A DNA stretch of 64,000 nucleotides from Campylobacterota bacterium (GTDB lineage Bacteria; Campylobacterota; Campylobacteria; Campylobacterales; Sulfurimonadaceae): the NCBI GenBank assembly GCA_040752835.1, contig JBFMGG010000006.1:234674-298673 (forward strand), in the 5' to 3' direction. Position 1 is the stretch's first letter, and each line of letters opens with the position of its first letter. The notes beneath the pieces were generated by a model, which was given only the letters and a program-made list of their open reading frames with translations, did no database searches and was not told the DNA's origin. A program made the position numbers and the translations under genes. Below are positions 1 through 9,119 of this stretch, piece after piece.

Positions 1-1206
1 CGCACGTCCTGCACGCAGAACCGAAGCATAAAGGTCGTGTGAGATCGCCGAGGCACCTGCAAGCGTCAGACCCGATACGACCGCAAGGATCGTAGCGAAC
101 GCTACCGCCGAGATGAACCCGAGGAAGAAGTCTCCGCCAACCGCATGTGAAAGGTGGATCGCCGCCATGTTGTCGCCGCCGAGGATCGGAGCACCGCCGT
201 CGATCGCCTGTTTTGCCACGTCAAGATACTGCGGGTTCTGGAAAACCATGACGATCGCACCGAAACCGATAATGAACGTCAGGATATAGAAATACCCGAT
301 GAATCCCGTCGCGTAGAACACCGATTTGCGAGCTTCTTTGGCATCGGCAACGGTGAAGAAACGCATCAGGATGTGCGGAAGACCCGCCGTACCGAACATA
401 AGAGCGATACCCAAAGAAATGGCCGAAATCGGATCGGAAACGAGCCCGCCCGGAGCCATAATGTCTGTTGTCCCTTTCATCTCAACCGCAGTCGCGAACA
501 GCGATTCGAAGTTGAAGTTGTAGTGGGCCATAACGGCAACCGCCATGAACGTCGCACCTGAAAGAAGGAGGAACGCTTTAATGATCTGTACCCATGTCGT
601 CGCCAGCATACCGCCGAACGTAACGTAGAGGATCATCAGGACGCCGACGAGAATAACCGCAACTTCGTAATCCAGACCGAACAGAAGCTGGATCAGTTTA
701 CCCGCACCGACCATCTGCGCGATCAGATAAAGGATAACCGTCACGATCGAACCGAAAGCCGCCAAAGTACGAATAGGCGTCTGCTGCAGACGATACGACG
801 CAACGTCCGCGAACGTGTACTTACCGAGGTTGCGAAGCTGCTCGGCGATCATGAACAGAATGATCGGCCACCCGACAAGGAACCCGATAGAGTAGATCAG
901 ACCGTCATACCCTTTGGCATAAACGAGTGCCGAAATCCCCAGGAACGATGCCGCCGACATATAGTCGCCCGCGATCGCCATACCGTTTTGAAATCCGGTG
1001 ATCCCGCCGCCGGCGGTATAGAAATCTTTCGCCGTTTTGGTCCGTTTTGCGGCCCAATAGGTGATACCCAATGTAGCACCGACAAAGATCAAGAACATAA
1101 TGATCGCCGACATGTTCAGCGCCTGTTTTTCCACTTCGCCGCCCAGAGCGTCGCCCGCAAAGGCATACCCTGCGGCAAGAAGGGTCAGTAACAACGTTTT
1201 CATCAT
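1..1206 (-). CDS. actP: Cation/acetate symporter ActP, partial
   Basis: Sodium:solute symporter family protein that would import acetate or a similar short carboxylate across the inner membrane. Read on the minus strand, it starts [18 protein letters not shown], a cleavable signal-like leader typical of ActP, followed by many hydrophobic helices. Segments such as [24 protein letters not shown] and [10 protein letters not shown] are characteristic of the family. The gene runs off the left edge, so about 400 N-terminal residues are seen. The ATG at 1206 overlaps the stop of the upstream DUF485 gene (ATGA), which implies translational coupling. A second in-frame ATG at 1203 is possible. The substrate is inferred from family and neighbours. 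Confidence 0.9.
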   Translation of the reverse strand, partial: MMKTLLLTLLAAGYAFAGDALGGEVEKQALNMSAIIMFLIFVGATLGITYWAAKRTKTAKDFYTAGGGITGFQNGMAIAGDYMSAASFLGISALVYAKGYDGLIYSIGFLVGWPIILFMIAEQLRNLGKYTFADVASYRLQQTPIRTLAAFGSIVTVILYLIAQMVGAGKLIQLLFGLDYEVAVILVGVLMILYVTFGGMLATTWVQIIKAFLLLSGATFMAVAVMAHYNFNFESLFATAVEMKGTTDIMAPGGLVSDPISAISLGIALMFGTAGLPHILMRFFTVADAKEARKSVFYATGFIGYFYILTFIIGFGAIVMVFQNPQYLDVAKQAIDGGAPILGGDNMAAIHLSHAVGGDFFLGFISAVAFATILAVVSGLTLAGASAISHDLYASVLRAGRA

Positions 1207-1523
1207 TCTCCCTTTACTTTCGCTTTGATGCGGTTCGTCGCTTCGTCGAACTCGCCGTTGGCACGTTTGACGTAGATACCCGTCAAAATGAATGCGCTGA
1301 GGATAACCCCGATCCCGACCGGGATACCGACCGTGGTAACCGAACCTGCAGAAAGCGGAGCCCCCAAAAGTTTCGGATCAAACGCGATCACCAGGACAAA
1401 CCCGAAATAGATGACGAGCATCGCGATGGTCAGTATCCAGGCAAAACGCCCCCGTTCGCTTACCAAACGGAGATAATCAGGATCATTTTTGATCTGATCT
1501 ACCAGTTCTTGTTTCATAATCAA
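1203..1523 (-). CDS. DUF485 membrane protein, ActP partner
   Basis: Small inner-membrane protein of 106 residues with two hydrophobic segments (about 28-50 and 67-90), matching the DUF485/YjcH family, which is almost always encoded just before actP. A Shine-Dalgarno AAGGAGG lies just before the start. It overlaps the symporter gene by 4 bp and is preceded by the porin gene on the same strand, so the three probably form one uptake operon. Its precise role in the family is unknown; an assembly or regulatory partner of the symporter is usually assumed. Confidence 0.88.
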   Translation of the reverse strand: MIMKQELVDQIKNDPDYLRLVSERGRFAWILTIAMLVIYFGFVLVIAFDPKLLGAPLSAGSVTTVGIPVGIGVILSAFILTGIYVKRANGEFDEATNRIKAKVKGE

Positions 1524-1529
1524 CCTCCT

Positions 1530-2915
1530 TTAAAAGTTGTAGTTCGCGATAACGCGGTATTCGTCCCAACCCATGTTTCCGGCGGTTGTCTCTTTGTAGC
1601 CGCGCGGGAAATTGCCGCGCAGGCGCAGCTGAAGGTTTTTAACGACCTGAGGGTTGTAAATGATATCAAATCCTGCTTCGGTCGCTTTATCCGCCGATAC
1701 GGCGTCCGAATACCCGTTGAGCGGATCCATGTCATATTCGACATAGAAAACGCCCGTATTAAGATTGACGCCGTAATCTTTCCAGTCGTACGACGCCGCA
1801 ACTTTCCAGGCATCGGTGCCGGCCATAAACTGGTGACGCGTTACCATACCCTGGGTATACGCCGGCATTCCGCCCCACGGAGAGACCGTTCCGCCGTTGA
1901 TCGCGGAAGCATCATCTTTGGTATTGTGTGAAACGGCGACCGAAACATCGCAGTTTCCGATTTTTGCTCCGACTTTCGCCGCTACGAAATCGCTTTCGAT
2001 TTTGTTGAGTTCCAAAGCCGGCGATGCGTTGTTCGATCCCACATCGCGTTCGTTGATCCACTGCACCCCGACATACGGTGAAATACCGCTTGCATACGAC
2101 CAGCCGTAGTTGGCTTCCGTATAAACGGCATTGAGGATGTCATGCGCATAGTAATCCCACAATTGAAGCTTGAGTCCTTTGATCCCTGTGTAAACAGCGG
2201 CCAAAACGCTCACGCCCCCGGTATTGTCGCCGATCGCATACGTACCCATGTCGACGAATTCCCCGACATAGTTTTTCGTATCGACGAGGGAATATCCCGA
2301 CGTTCCGCTGAGTACTTTATCCGGTACGCCGCCTGCACCGTTGTAAGCGCGGCCGAAAGTCCCCTGTGCGAATTTTGTCACATGTGCCGCAATCAGCGTC
2401 GTGTCTTTGAGGTCCGTATTCGTCAGAACATACGCTTCAAACAGGTTGGGAAGCATCCGAGCATCGTCGCTGCCCGCAAGCGGCGTATCGAGTTTCTGGC
2501 GTCCGCCCTTAAATGTCGTATTACCGTTTTTGTATTGCAGATACGCTTCGCCCAGATAGGTCACCGAATCGTTGCTTTTACCCAGCAATGTCGGATCGAC
2601 TTCAGGATTGTCGGCACCGCTGGAGGTGGTTTTGTCTTTCAAAAACAAACCGTTCGACGTATAAAACGCCGCACCCAGACTCACACCGTTCCATGCACCC
2701 GTCTCGTATTTCAGGTATCCGCCGACTGCGGTCGCATTACGGTGGACCGACGTGGCATTGCTGTATCCGTCGTAATCACGGTCGATGTAGAAAGCACGCA
2801 GCTGACCGCTTGCTTTCCCTTCTTTAAACATACCCGCCAAATCATCGGCAGCCATAGCGTTGACGACCAGCGCCGACGCCAAAAGCGACAGAGATACTGT
2901 ACCTCTCATTCTCAC
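1530..2915 (-). CDS. OprD-family outer membrane porin
   Basis: 461-residue outer membrane beta-barrel porin. The N-terminus MRMRGTVSLSLLASALVVNAMA is a Sec signal peptide. The mature start (DLAGMFKEGKASGQLRAFYIDRDYDG) is typical of campylobacterotal OprD-like porins, and the chain ends in aromatic VIANYNF, the usual barrel-assembly signal. It lies directly upstream of the DUF485-ActP pair, so it probably supplies the outer-membrane entry for the same carboxylate substrate. A strong RBS (AGAAGGAG) precedes the ATG. A promoter with tandem direct repeats lies just upstream. Substrate is inferred. Confidence 0.87.
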   Translation of the reverse strand: MRMRGTVSLSLLASALVVNAMAADDLAGMFKEGKASGQLRAFYIDRDYDGYSNATSVHRNATAVGGYLKYETGAWNGVSLGAAFYTSNGLFLKDKTTSSGADNPEVDPTLLGKSNDSVTYLGEAYLQYKNGNTTFKGGRQKLDTPLAGSDDARMLPNLFEAYVLTNTDLKDTTLIAAHVTKFAQGTFGRAYNGAGGVPDKVLSGTSGYSLVDTKNYVGEFVDMGTYAIGDNTGGVSVLAAVYTGIKGLKLQLWDYYAHDILNAVYTEANYGWSYASGISPYVGVQWINERDVGSNNASPALELNKIESDFVAAKVGAKIGNCDVSVAVSHNTKDDASAINGGTVSPWGGMPAYTQGMVTRHQFMAGTDAWKVAASYDWKDYGVNLNTGVFYVEYDMDPLNGYSDAVSADKATEAGFDIIYNPQVVKNLQLRLRGNFPRGYKETTAGNMGWDEYRVIANYNF

Positions 2916-2938
2916 TCCTTCTTTTTTTTCACACTGTC

Positions 2939-2970
2939 ATTATGAAAACAAAACGTAGCACGAACGTAGC
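2939..2970 (-). promoter_or_regulatory. Porin promoter with tandem regulator-binding repeats
   Basis: On the minus strand, GCTACGTT occurs twice with 11-bp periodicity (plus-strand 2963-2970 and 2952-2959), followed by a -10-like CATAAT (2944-2939) and a short leader to the porin ATG at 2915. Direct repeats one helical turn apart that take the place of a -35 box are the typical site of OmpR-type response regulators. One such regulator is encoded next door. The link is inferred. Confidence 0.6.
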
Positions 2971-3042
2971 AAAACAAAAAACGGAAACATTCCGAGTGAA
3001 AAACGGGAAGAAAAACAAAGTATTTGAGTAAAAATGTAACGT

Positions 3043-3705
3043 TTATGAGCGGGGAATGTCGATCATGTAACCCAAAGAGCGGATATTCTGGATGAAATCC
3101 TCTTTGAGAGATTTTTTGAGACGGCTTACTTCCGCACGGATCGTAGCATTGTCGACGTACTCTTCATCCCATATATAGGCGCGAAACTGGTCGAAATCGA
3201 CGATACGACCCCGATTTCTGGCCAAAAGATCGATAATCTGAAGCTGCCGTTTCGTCAACGGTTGTGTTACGTTTTCACACATTAAAGTTGACGTCGCGGC
3301 ATCGTAACTGTAGCTTTTGGAGAGTTTGAGATGGCTTTGCGGAATGGCGCAGCTTTGCATCACCTTGTCGATTCGGAGCGAAAGCTCTTTGAGATGAAAC
3401 GGTTTTTTCAGATAGTCGTAGCACCCCAGGTCGTAGGCGCGGCTGATCCCTTCGATATCCACCAGCGCGCTGATGTAGATCGCGGGTGTCCGTATTTTGA
3501 GGGCGTGAAGCTGTTCGAGCAGTTCCAGCCCGTTGATCCCCGGAACGTTGATGTCCAACACCAGAAGATCAAACGTTTCGCTTCTGAGCCTCTCCAGGGC
3601 ATCGGTGCCGTCGTCAAACAGGCTGACTCGATGTCCCAGAGAGGCCAAATACTCGTTGATCGCTTCGCTGAGCATCGCCTCGTCTTCAAGCAGAAGTATT
3701 TTCAA
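3043..3705 (-). CDS. OmpR-family response regulator
   Basis: Two-component response regulator of about 220 residues. The receiver domain (about 1-115) has the acidic pocket EDE near residues 7-9, the phospho-acceptor in LLVLDINVPG (about D51) and the switch lysine in YLKKPF (about K101). A winged-helix DNA-binding domain follows (LTKRQLQIIDLLARNRG, VSRLKKSL, IRSLGYMI). I take the TTG at 3705 as start because AAGAGG stands 7 nt before it; an upstream TTG at 3735 would need a 50-bp overlap with the kinase gene and has no RBS. With the TTG at 3705 the overlap is 20 bp. It likely controls the neighbouring porin-transporter operon. Confidence 0.87.
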   Translation of the reverse strand: MKILLLEDEAMLSEAINEYLASLGHRVSLFDDGTDALERLRSETFDLLVLDINVPGINGLELLEQLHALKIRTPAIYISALVDIEGISRAYDLGCYDYLKKPFHLKELSLRIDKVMQSCAIPQSHLKLSKSYSYDAATSTLMCENVTQPLTKRQLQIIDLLARNRGRIVDFDQFRAYIWDEEYVDNATIRAEVSRLKKSLKEDFIQNIRSLGYMIDIPRS

Positions 3706-4897
3706 TCGCAGCCTCTTTGTTAAAACGGTATTCAAAACGGGTCTTATCGTCTTCGAAACCGATCCGGATTTCGACCCCGTCCTCGTCGCAGATCGATTTG
3801 ACCAGGCTCAGCCCCAGACCGAACCCGTCGCTTTTTTTTCGTTCGCGATAGTATGCCTCGAAAATCTTTTGGGCGTCATGAATTTTTTGCGAACGGCTCT
3901 GTACCCAAAAACGGCACGACAAACCGTCGCACGCGATGCCCACTTCGATCGGTTCGCCGCTTTTGCTGTAGCGGATCGCGTTGGTGATGTTGTTGTCGAT
4001 CACCCGCTGGAGTTTCGTCTCGTTAAAATGGATCCATGACTCGGGTTCGGGACGTCTGTAGCTAAAAGAATGATTTGAAAACTGGGCCACCTCATCGAAA
4101 AACTCAAGCCGTTTTTCGACGTATTCGCCTAACTCGATGGGTTTTTTGGGATAGTCGATCTGATCTTTTTTCACCAGGTAGCTCAGGTCGTCGTAAATGC
4201 TGAAGATGTTTTTGACCGCCGCTTCGATCTTCGCCAGGTAACGGTTCCGCCCTTCGTTCATCGAGAAGAGTTCAATGTTGGCCATGATGACCGAAAGGGG
4301 AGTATGCGTTTCGTGAACGGCGTAGCGGATAAACTGCTTGTGCGATTCGAGCAGCTCCTGCGAAAACTTCTGCTCGGCTTCGAGCGCCTCGTTTTTGAGC
4401 TGCAGCGCGGCCGTTTTCCGTTTGACCCGCTCTTCGAGATCGGCGTTGAGAGTCCGGAGCGTCTCTTTTTGTTCCTGGATGGTCGACGCCATCTCGTTGG
4501 CGTACCCCGACATCCGCTTGAATTCGCTGAAATACAGTTCATCCCCGGAAATCGGCTTTGCACCGGTATGAACCGCTTCGAAAAACTTCATAAAGCGCTC
4601 CATGTCGCGTGCGATCATCGTATTGACGATTTTGGAAATCCCGAAGATGAAACTGAACAGGATCAGCGCCAGTGTCGAGATCTCGACGATGATTTTGATC
4701 AGCCGCCCCTTGAGCGCATGGGAATCGCCCCGGATACCGAACAGCGTCGTGTCGGAAGCCAAAGCAAACTGGCGATACTCGTCATAGATGAGCAACGAAG
4801 CGAAAATAACGGTAAAAAGGAGAATGAAGACAATGGTATAGAAGTGGAGTTCACGCAGTGACAAACGGGCCAAACGACGCTGCAGCCAGGATTCCAA
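3686..4897 (-). CDS. Sensor histidine kinase
   Basis: 403-residue inner-membrane histidine kinase paired with the overlapping response regulator gene. Two hydrophobic segments lie near residues 20-40 and 70-95, then a coiled-coil stretch (EQKETLRTLNADLEERVKRK). The phospho-acceptor box is RYAVHETHTPLSV (H about 196). The ATPase domain shows NNITNAIRYS (N box) and GFGLGLSLVKSI (G box). The stretch between the two helices is short, so there is no large periplasmic sensor domain. The signal is unknown; location next to ActP/porin suggests carbon-source or acetate sensing. Confidence 0.87.
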   Translation of the reverse strand: MESWLQRRLARLSLRELHFYTIVFILLFTVIFASLLIYDEYRQFALASDTTLFGIRGDSHALKGRLIKIIVEISTLALILFSFIFGISKIVNTMIARDMERFMKFFEAVHTGAKPISGDELYFSEFKRMSGYANEMASTIQEQKETLRTLNADLEERVKRKTAALQLKNEALEAEQKFSQELLESHKQFIRYAVHETHTPLSVIMANIELFSMNEGRNRYLAKIEAAVKNIFSIYDDLSYLVKKDQIDYPKKPIELGEYVEKRLEFFDEVAQFSNHSFSYRRPEPESWIHFNETKLQRVIDNNITNAIRYSKSGEPIEVGIACDGLSCRFWVQSRSQKIHDAQKIFEAYYRERKKSDGFGLGLSLVKSICDEDGVEIRIGFEDDKTRFEYRFNKEAAIENTSA

Positions 4898-4925
4898 TTA
4901 TTCGTTCTCCAAATAAATTTAGGGC

Positions 4926-4931
4926 ATTATA
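4926..4931 (-). promoter_or_regulatory. -10 element for kinase-regulator operon
   Basis: The minus strand reads TATAAT here, 29 nt before the kinase ATG at 4897, in the divergent kinase/ppiB intergenic region. No clear -35 is seen, as is common in Campylobacterota. Confidence 0.5.
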
Positions 4932-4966
4932 ACCGATTCCGCTTTATTAGGTTAAGATTCTTCGAC

Positions 4967-4972
4967 TATAAT
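4967..4972 (+). promoter_or_regulatory. -10 element for ppiB-queH
   Basis: TATAAT, 32 nt before the ppiB ATG at 5004, in an AT-rich divergent intergenic region. An RBS (GAAGGA) lies between it and the start. Confidence 0.5.
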
Positions 4973-5003
4973 TCCAAAAAATTCTCTGAAGGATTCGGAA
5001 ACA

Positions 5004-5510
5004 ATGTTCGGACGCAAAGAACTCAAAAACTACAACGCTACTCCCGAAGAGCTCGCAAGCTACGCATGGGCCAAAATGACAACCAACAAAGGGGTTATGT
5101 GGCTCAAACTCTACAATGACGAAACCCCCAATACCGTCGCCAACTTCGCCGCACTCGTAAATGACGGGTTTTACAACGGTCTCAACTTCCACCGCGTCAT
5201 CCCCGGTTTCATGGCTCAGGGCGGATGCCCCCACGGTACGGGAACGGGCGGCCCGGGATGGGCCATTCCGTGCGAAACGGCCCTTAACAAACACCGCCAC
5301 GTCAAAGGTGCCCTCTCCATGGCGCACGCCGGTCCAAACACCGGCGGAAGCCAGTTTTTCATCTGCTTCGTCAACTGCCCGCATCTGGACGGCGTACACA
5401 CCGTTTTCGGCGGAATCGAAGCCGACGACGCCGAATCGATGGCGGTACTGGACAGTATCCAGATGCGCGACACCATCGAATCGGTTGAAATTCTCGCCGC
5501 ACGCGGCTAA
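5004..5510 (+). CDS. ppiB: Cyclophilin-type peptidyl-prolyl isomerase
   Basis: 168-residue cytoplasmic cyclophilin that catalyses cis-trans isomerisation of proline bonds. The core motif FHRVIPGFMAQGGCPHGTGTGG contains the catalytic Arg, and GALSMAHAGPNTGGSQFFICF and HTVFGGI follow as expected. The N-terminus FGRKELKNYNATPEELASYAWAKM is a short lineage-type extension. No signal peptide is present, so it should be cytosolic. It is followed after 3 nt by queH, suggesting one operon, although no functional link between the two is obvious. Confidence 0.92.
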   Translation: MFGRKELKNYNATPEELASYAWAKMTTNKGVMWLKLYNDETPNTVANFAALVNDGFYNGLNFHRVIPGFMAQGGCPHGTGTGGPGWAIPCETALNKHRHVKGALSMAHAGPNTGGSQFFICFVNCPHLDGVHTVFGGIEADDAESMAVLDSIQMRDTIESVEILAARG

Positions 5511-5513
5511 CCG

Positions 5514-6596
5514 ATGCTCGTCCATATCTGCTGCAGCGTCGATTCCCACTTCTTTATCGAGAAACTGCAGCAGGAATTCCCCGACGAAAAACTCGTCGGG
5601 TTCTTCTATGACCCCAATATCCATCCCTACAGTGAATACCGCCTCCGTCTCCTCGATGTCGAGCGCAGCTGTAAAAAACTGGGCATTGAGCTGATCGAAG
5701 GACCCTACGATTTCGAGAACTGGATGGACGCCGTACGCGGCCTGGAAAACGAACCCGAGAAAGGGGCGCGATGCGAGGTATGCTTTGATAAACGGTTCGA
5801 AGTGAGCGCGCACAAAGCGCTCGAATTGGGAGAAAAGACGATGACGACCACTCTCCTCGTCAGCCCCAAAAAATCCCAGGAGCAGCTCATCCGAAGCGGT
5901 GCAGCCTTCGAAGCGTCCCACGGCGTCCGCTTCGTCGCGTTCGATTACCGCAAAAACAACGGCACCGCCGACCAGGGACGGGTCAGCCGCGAACAGCAGC
6001 TCTATCGCCAGGATTACTGCGGCTGCCTTTTCGGACTCTCCATGCAACGGGATCAGCAGCAGCGGCTCATGGACGAGATGTTCTCTCCCCTCACCCGCCA
6101 GGTTCTCCCCGCATCGATCGAAGAACGCCTTGCAATGTACGCCCGCCGGATGGAACTCGAAGCTTCCGGCATCCCCTACCGGATCGTCAAAGAGCGGTTT
6201 CTCAACTACCGTCTCCTTCGTGCATCGCTGCGGATCGGGGGAGAGGTCGTCCCCTCCCATCCCCTGTTTTATTCGACCATCAGCCGCACGACGACCGAGG
6301 GTAAAATCGACTTCGAAATGAACGGGCAGTATTTCCTCAACCGCGAAGAGGTACGCTTTATCACCCTCGACACCTTCAATGCTCTTACGTCATCCGGCTA
6401 CGCAAACACGCAACGGCTTATGTTCGACGCACCGCCGGTCGAAACCGAAATTTCGCTGCGCACGCTCCTGCTCGGAAGTCCTTACGATACGTCCGCCCTG
6501 ATCGTCGTCGATTCGATCCCGACCGCCAAAGTCTCCCTTTGGCTCGAAACAAAGACATATACGGACACGCGGGAAAAACTCATAATCAATAATTAA
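5514..6596 (+). CDS. queH: Epoxyqueuosine reductase QueH
   Basis: Catalyses the last step of queuosine synthesis, reduction of epoxyqueuosine in tRNA. QueH is the non-orthologous alternative to QueG. The family's cysteines are visible: HICCSVD (C6, C7), CEVC (C87, C90) and DYCGC (C169, C171), which hold the metal and Fe-S centres. The C-terminal third (about 200-360) is an extension beyond the minimal QueH length and carries no motif I recognise. The start ATG is 3 nt after the ppiB stop, indicating co-transcription. Confidence 0.9.
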   Translation: MLVHICCSVDSHFFIEKLQQEFPDEKLVGFFYDPNIHPYSEYRLRLLDVERSCKKLGIELIEGPYDFENWMDAVRGLENEPEKGARCEVCFDKRFEVSAHKALELGEKTMTTTLLVSPKKSQEQLIRSGAAFEASHGVRFVAFDYRKNNGTADQGRVSREQQLYRQDYCGCLFGLSMQRDQQQRLMDEMFSPLTRQVLPASIEERLAMYARRMELEASGIPYRIVKERFLNYRLLRASLRIGGEVVPSHPLFYSTISRTTTEGKIDFEMNGQYFLNREEVRFITLDTFNALTSSGYANTQRLMFDAPPVETEISLRTLLLGSPYDTSALIVVDSIPTAKVSLWLETKTYTDTREKLIINN

Positions 6597-6647
6597 CCAT
6601 TTTTGCGATAAACTAGGACGATTTTTTTACCCGAGGTATTTAACAGT

Positions 6648-7091
6648 ATGATAGATGTCGTCCAGATTCAAAAAATTTTGCCCCACCGGTTCCCCTTCCT
6701 CCTCGTCGACCGCGTCACCGACCTGACCCCCAACGAAACTCTCGTCGGCTACAAAAACGTCACCATCGGCGAACAGATTTTCGAAGGACACTTTCCGGGC
6801 CACCCGATCTATCCGGGCGTCATGATTCTCGAAGGCATGGCTCAGGCCGGCGGTATCCTCGCATTCCAGAGCATGGACATGACCGAAGAGGAAGCGGCAC
6901 AGAAAGTCGTCTACTTCATGAGTATCGACGGAGCCAAATTCCGTTCCCCCGTCCGCCCGGGTGACCGTCTCGAATACCGCATGAGCGTTGTCAAGCACAA
7001 AGGTTCGATCTGGGTTCTCAAAGGAGAAGCCTACGTTGACGACACTCTCGTCTCCGAAGCCGAACTCAAAGCCATGATCGTAGACAAGTAG
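6648..7091 (+). CDS. fabZ: 3-hydroxyacyl-ACP dehydratase FabZ
   Basis: 147-residue hot-dog-fold dehydratase of type II fatty acid synthesis. The catalytic His is in [12 protein letters not shown] (H48) and the Glu in ILEGMAQ (E62). It sits 5 bp before lpxA, the common fabZ-lpxA pairing, which couples acyl-chain supply to lipid A synthesis since both draw on 3-hydroxyacyl-ACP. RBS-like CGAGG precedes the ATG. Confidence 0.95.
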   Translation: MIDVVQIQKILPHRFPFLLVDRVTDLTPNETLVGYKNVTIGEQIFEGHFPGHPIYPGVMILEGMAQAGGILAFQSMDMTEEEAAQKVVYFMSIDGAKFRSPVRPGDRLEYRMSVVKHKGSIWVLKGEAYVDDTLVSEAELKAMIVDK

Positions 7092-7096
7092 GCCTT

Positions 7097-7882
7097 ATGA
7101 GTCTGATTTCTCCACACGCCATCATCGAAGAGGGAGCCCAGATCGGTCCTGACGTCGAAATCGGCGCTTTTTGCTTCATCTCGGGCAAAGCCAAAATCGG
7201 CAGAGGGACCCGCATTGCGCAGGGTGCGTGCATCTACGGCAACACCACGATCGGTGAATACAACGAAATTTTCTCCCACGCGGTTCTGGGGTCCATTCCA
7301 CAGGATCTCAAATACGCGGGCGAAGAGGTCGAACTCATCATCGGCGACCGCAACAAAATCCGGGAGTTCACCCTTTTTAACCCCGGCACCGCCGGAGGGG
7401 GCGGGAAAACCGTCGTCGGGAACGACAACCTTTTCATGGGATACGTCCACTTGGGGCACGACGTCATCATCGGCAATCACTGCATCCTCGCCAACGCCGC
7501 GACGCTCGCCGGACACGTCGAAATGGGGAATTACGCCGTCATCGGTGGAATGACCCCCGTCCACCAGTTCGTCAAAATCGGCGATTATGCCATGATCGCG
7601 GGAGCCTCGGCCCTCTCGCAGGATGTCCCTCCCTATTGTCTGGCGGAAGGGAACCGCGCCGTTTTGCGCGGGTTGAATCTCAACGGCCTTCGCCGGCACA
7701 TCGAGCGCGAGCACATCGACGCGCTGCGTGCGGCCTACCGCGAGCTGTTCGAATCGGGCAAACCGCTCCAGGAAGTCGCCGCGGCACTCGCCGAAAGCAC
7801 CTCCAGCGAGTACGTCAAAAACATGTGCGCGTTTATCATCAACACCAAACGGGGTATCCCGTTTGAAAGGAAAGAGTCATGA
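7097..7882 (+). CDS. lpxA: UDP-GlcNAc acyltransferase LpxA
   Basis: First committed enzyme of lipid A synthesis; transfers a 3-hydroxyacyl chain from ACP to UDP-GlcNAc. 261 residues, with the left-handed beta-helix hexapeptide repeats running through the first 190 residues ([20 protein letters not shown] and similar) and the diagnostic [21 protein letters not shown] and [16 protein letters not shown] segments. A helical C-terminal domain follows. It overlaps clpX by 4 bp, so fabZ, lpxA and clpX should be translated from one message. Confidence 0.95.
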   Translation: MSLISPHAIIEEGAQIGPDVEIGAFCFISGKAKIGRGTRIAQGACIYGNTTIGEYNEIFSHAVLGSIPQDLKYAGEEVELIIGDRNKIREFTLFNPGTAGGGGKTVVGNDNLFMGYVHLGHDVIIGNHCILANAATLAGHVEMGNYAVIGGMTPVHQFVKIGDYAMIAGASALSQDVPPYCLAEGNRAVLRGLNLNGLRRHIEREHIDALRAAYRELFESGKPLQEVAAALAESTSSEYVKNMCAFIINTKRGIPFERKES

Positions 7883-9111
7883 TCCATCGCCACTGCAGCT
7901 TCTGCGAAGCGCAAGAGAGCGACCACAACCCGCTGATCGCCGGCAACAACGTTTACATCTGCAAAAACTGCGTTTTCTCGGCTTATAAAATCATGTTCGG
8001 CGACCATGACGAGCAAAGTAGCGAAAAAGTCGAACACATCCCGACCGAACTGCTGACTCCCAAAGAGCTCAACGCTTTCCTGGGACAGTACATCATCGGC
8101 CAGGAACGGGCGCGCAAGCTCCTCTCCGTCGCCGTTTACAACCATTACAAGCGGATTTTCAAGCACTCGGCAATCGAAGACGAAACCGAAATCGCCAAAT
8201 CCAACGTCCTTTTGATCGGACCGACCGGAAGCGGCAAAACGCTGATGGCCCAGACGATCGCACGGGTGCTCAACGTCCCGATCGCGATTGCCGACGCCAC
8301 GAGCCTGACCGAAGCGGGATACGTCGGCGAGGACGTCGAGAACATCCTCACCAAGCTGCTGCAGGCGGCGGAGGGCGACGTCGAGCGCGCCCAGCAGGGG
8401 ATCGTTTTTATCGATGAAATCGACAAGATTTCACGCATGAGCGAAAACCGATCGATCACCCGTGACGTATCGGGCGAAGGGGTCCAGCAGGCGCTGCTCA
8501 AAATCATCGAAGGTGCCGTCGTCAATATCCCTCCCAAAGGGGGACGCAAACATCCCAACCAGGATTTCATCCAGATCGATACGTCGGGGATCCTTTTCAT
8601 CTGCGGCGGGGCGTTTGACGGCCTGGGGCAGATCCTGGAACGCAAACAGGGGAAAAACGTCATGGGATTCGGTCAGGAAAAACGCTCCTCGGCCGATATG
8701 GACGACAGTTTCGAAAACGTCGAACCCGACGATCTGGTCAGCTACGGCCTCATCCCCGAGCTGATCGGACGTCTGCCGATCATCGCGTCGCTGAATAAAA
8801 TCACCGAAGACGAGATGGTCCGCATCCTCACGGAACCCAAAAACTCGCTGGTCAAGCAGTACACCAAGCTCTTCGCCATCGACAACGTCGAGCTTTCGTT
8901 CGAACCCGACGCCCTCAAAGCGATCGCCGCAAAAGCGCTCGCACGCAAAACCGGGGCCCGGGGACTTCGCGCCATCATGGAAGAGATTATGGGCGACACC
9001 ATGTACGAGCTCCCCGAATACAGCGGATACGAGGTGCTCATTACCAAAGAGGTGGTCGAATCACAGACCCAGCCGGTTTACATCAAAAAATCGAATCAAA
9101 AAAGCGCATAG
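7879..9111 (+). CDS. clpX: ATP-dependent protease ATPase subunit ClpX
   Basis: AAA+ unfoldase that feeds substrates to ClpP. 410 residues. The N-terminal zinc-binding domain has C6, C9, C28 and C31 (CSFC, CKNC). Walker A is GPTGSGKT and Walker B is VFIDEIDKI, followed by the sensor-2 region [15 protein letters not shown]. The pore loop GYVGEDVE is present. Starts in the 4-bp overlap with lpxA. No clpP lies nearby, as in other Campylobacterota. Confidence 0.96.
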   Translation: MIHRHCSFCEAQESDHNPLIAGNNVYICKNCVFSAYKIMFGDHDEQSSEKVEHIPTELLTPKELNAFLGQYIIGQERARKLLSVAVYNHYKRIFKHSAIEDETEIAKSNVLLIGPTGSGKTLMAQTIARVLNVPIAIADATSLTEAGYVGEDVENILTKLLQAAEGDVERAQQGIVFIDEIDKISRMSENRSITRDVSGEGVQQALLKIIEGAVVNIPPKGGRKHPNQDFIQIDTSGILFICGGAFDGLGQILERKQGKNVMGFGQEKRSSADMDDSFENVEPDDLVSYGLIPELIGRLPIIASLNKITEDEMVRILTEPKNSLVKQYTKLFAIDNVELSFEPDALKAIAAKALARKTGARGLRAIMEEIMGDTMYELPEYSGYEVLITKEVVESQTQPVYIKKSNQKSA

Positions 9112-9119
9112 GACAGAGA

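Noticed and set aside
4947..6260. Leftward open frame of 437 codons across ppiB and queH
   Set aside because: Antisense to two genes with clear motifs; no recognisable protein features, composition typical of a shadow frame.
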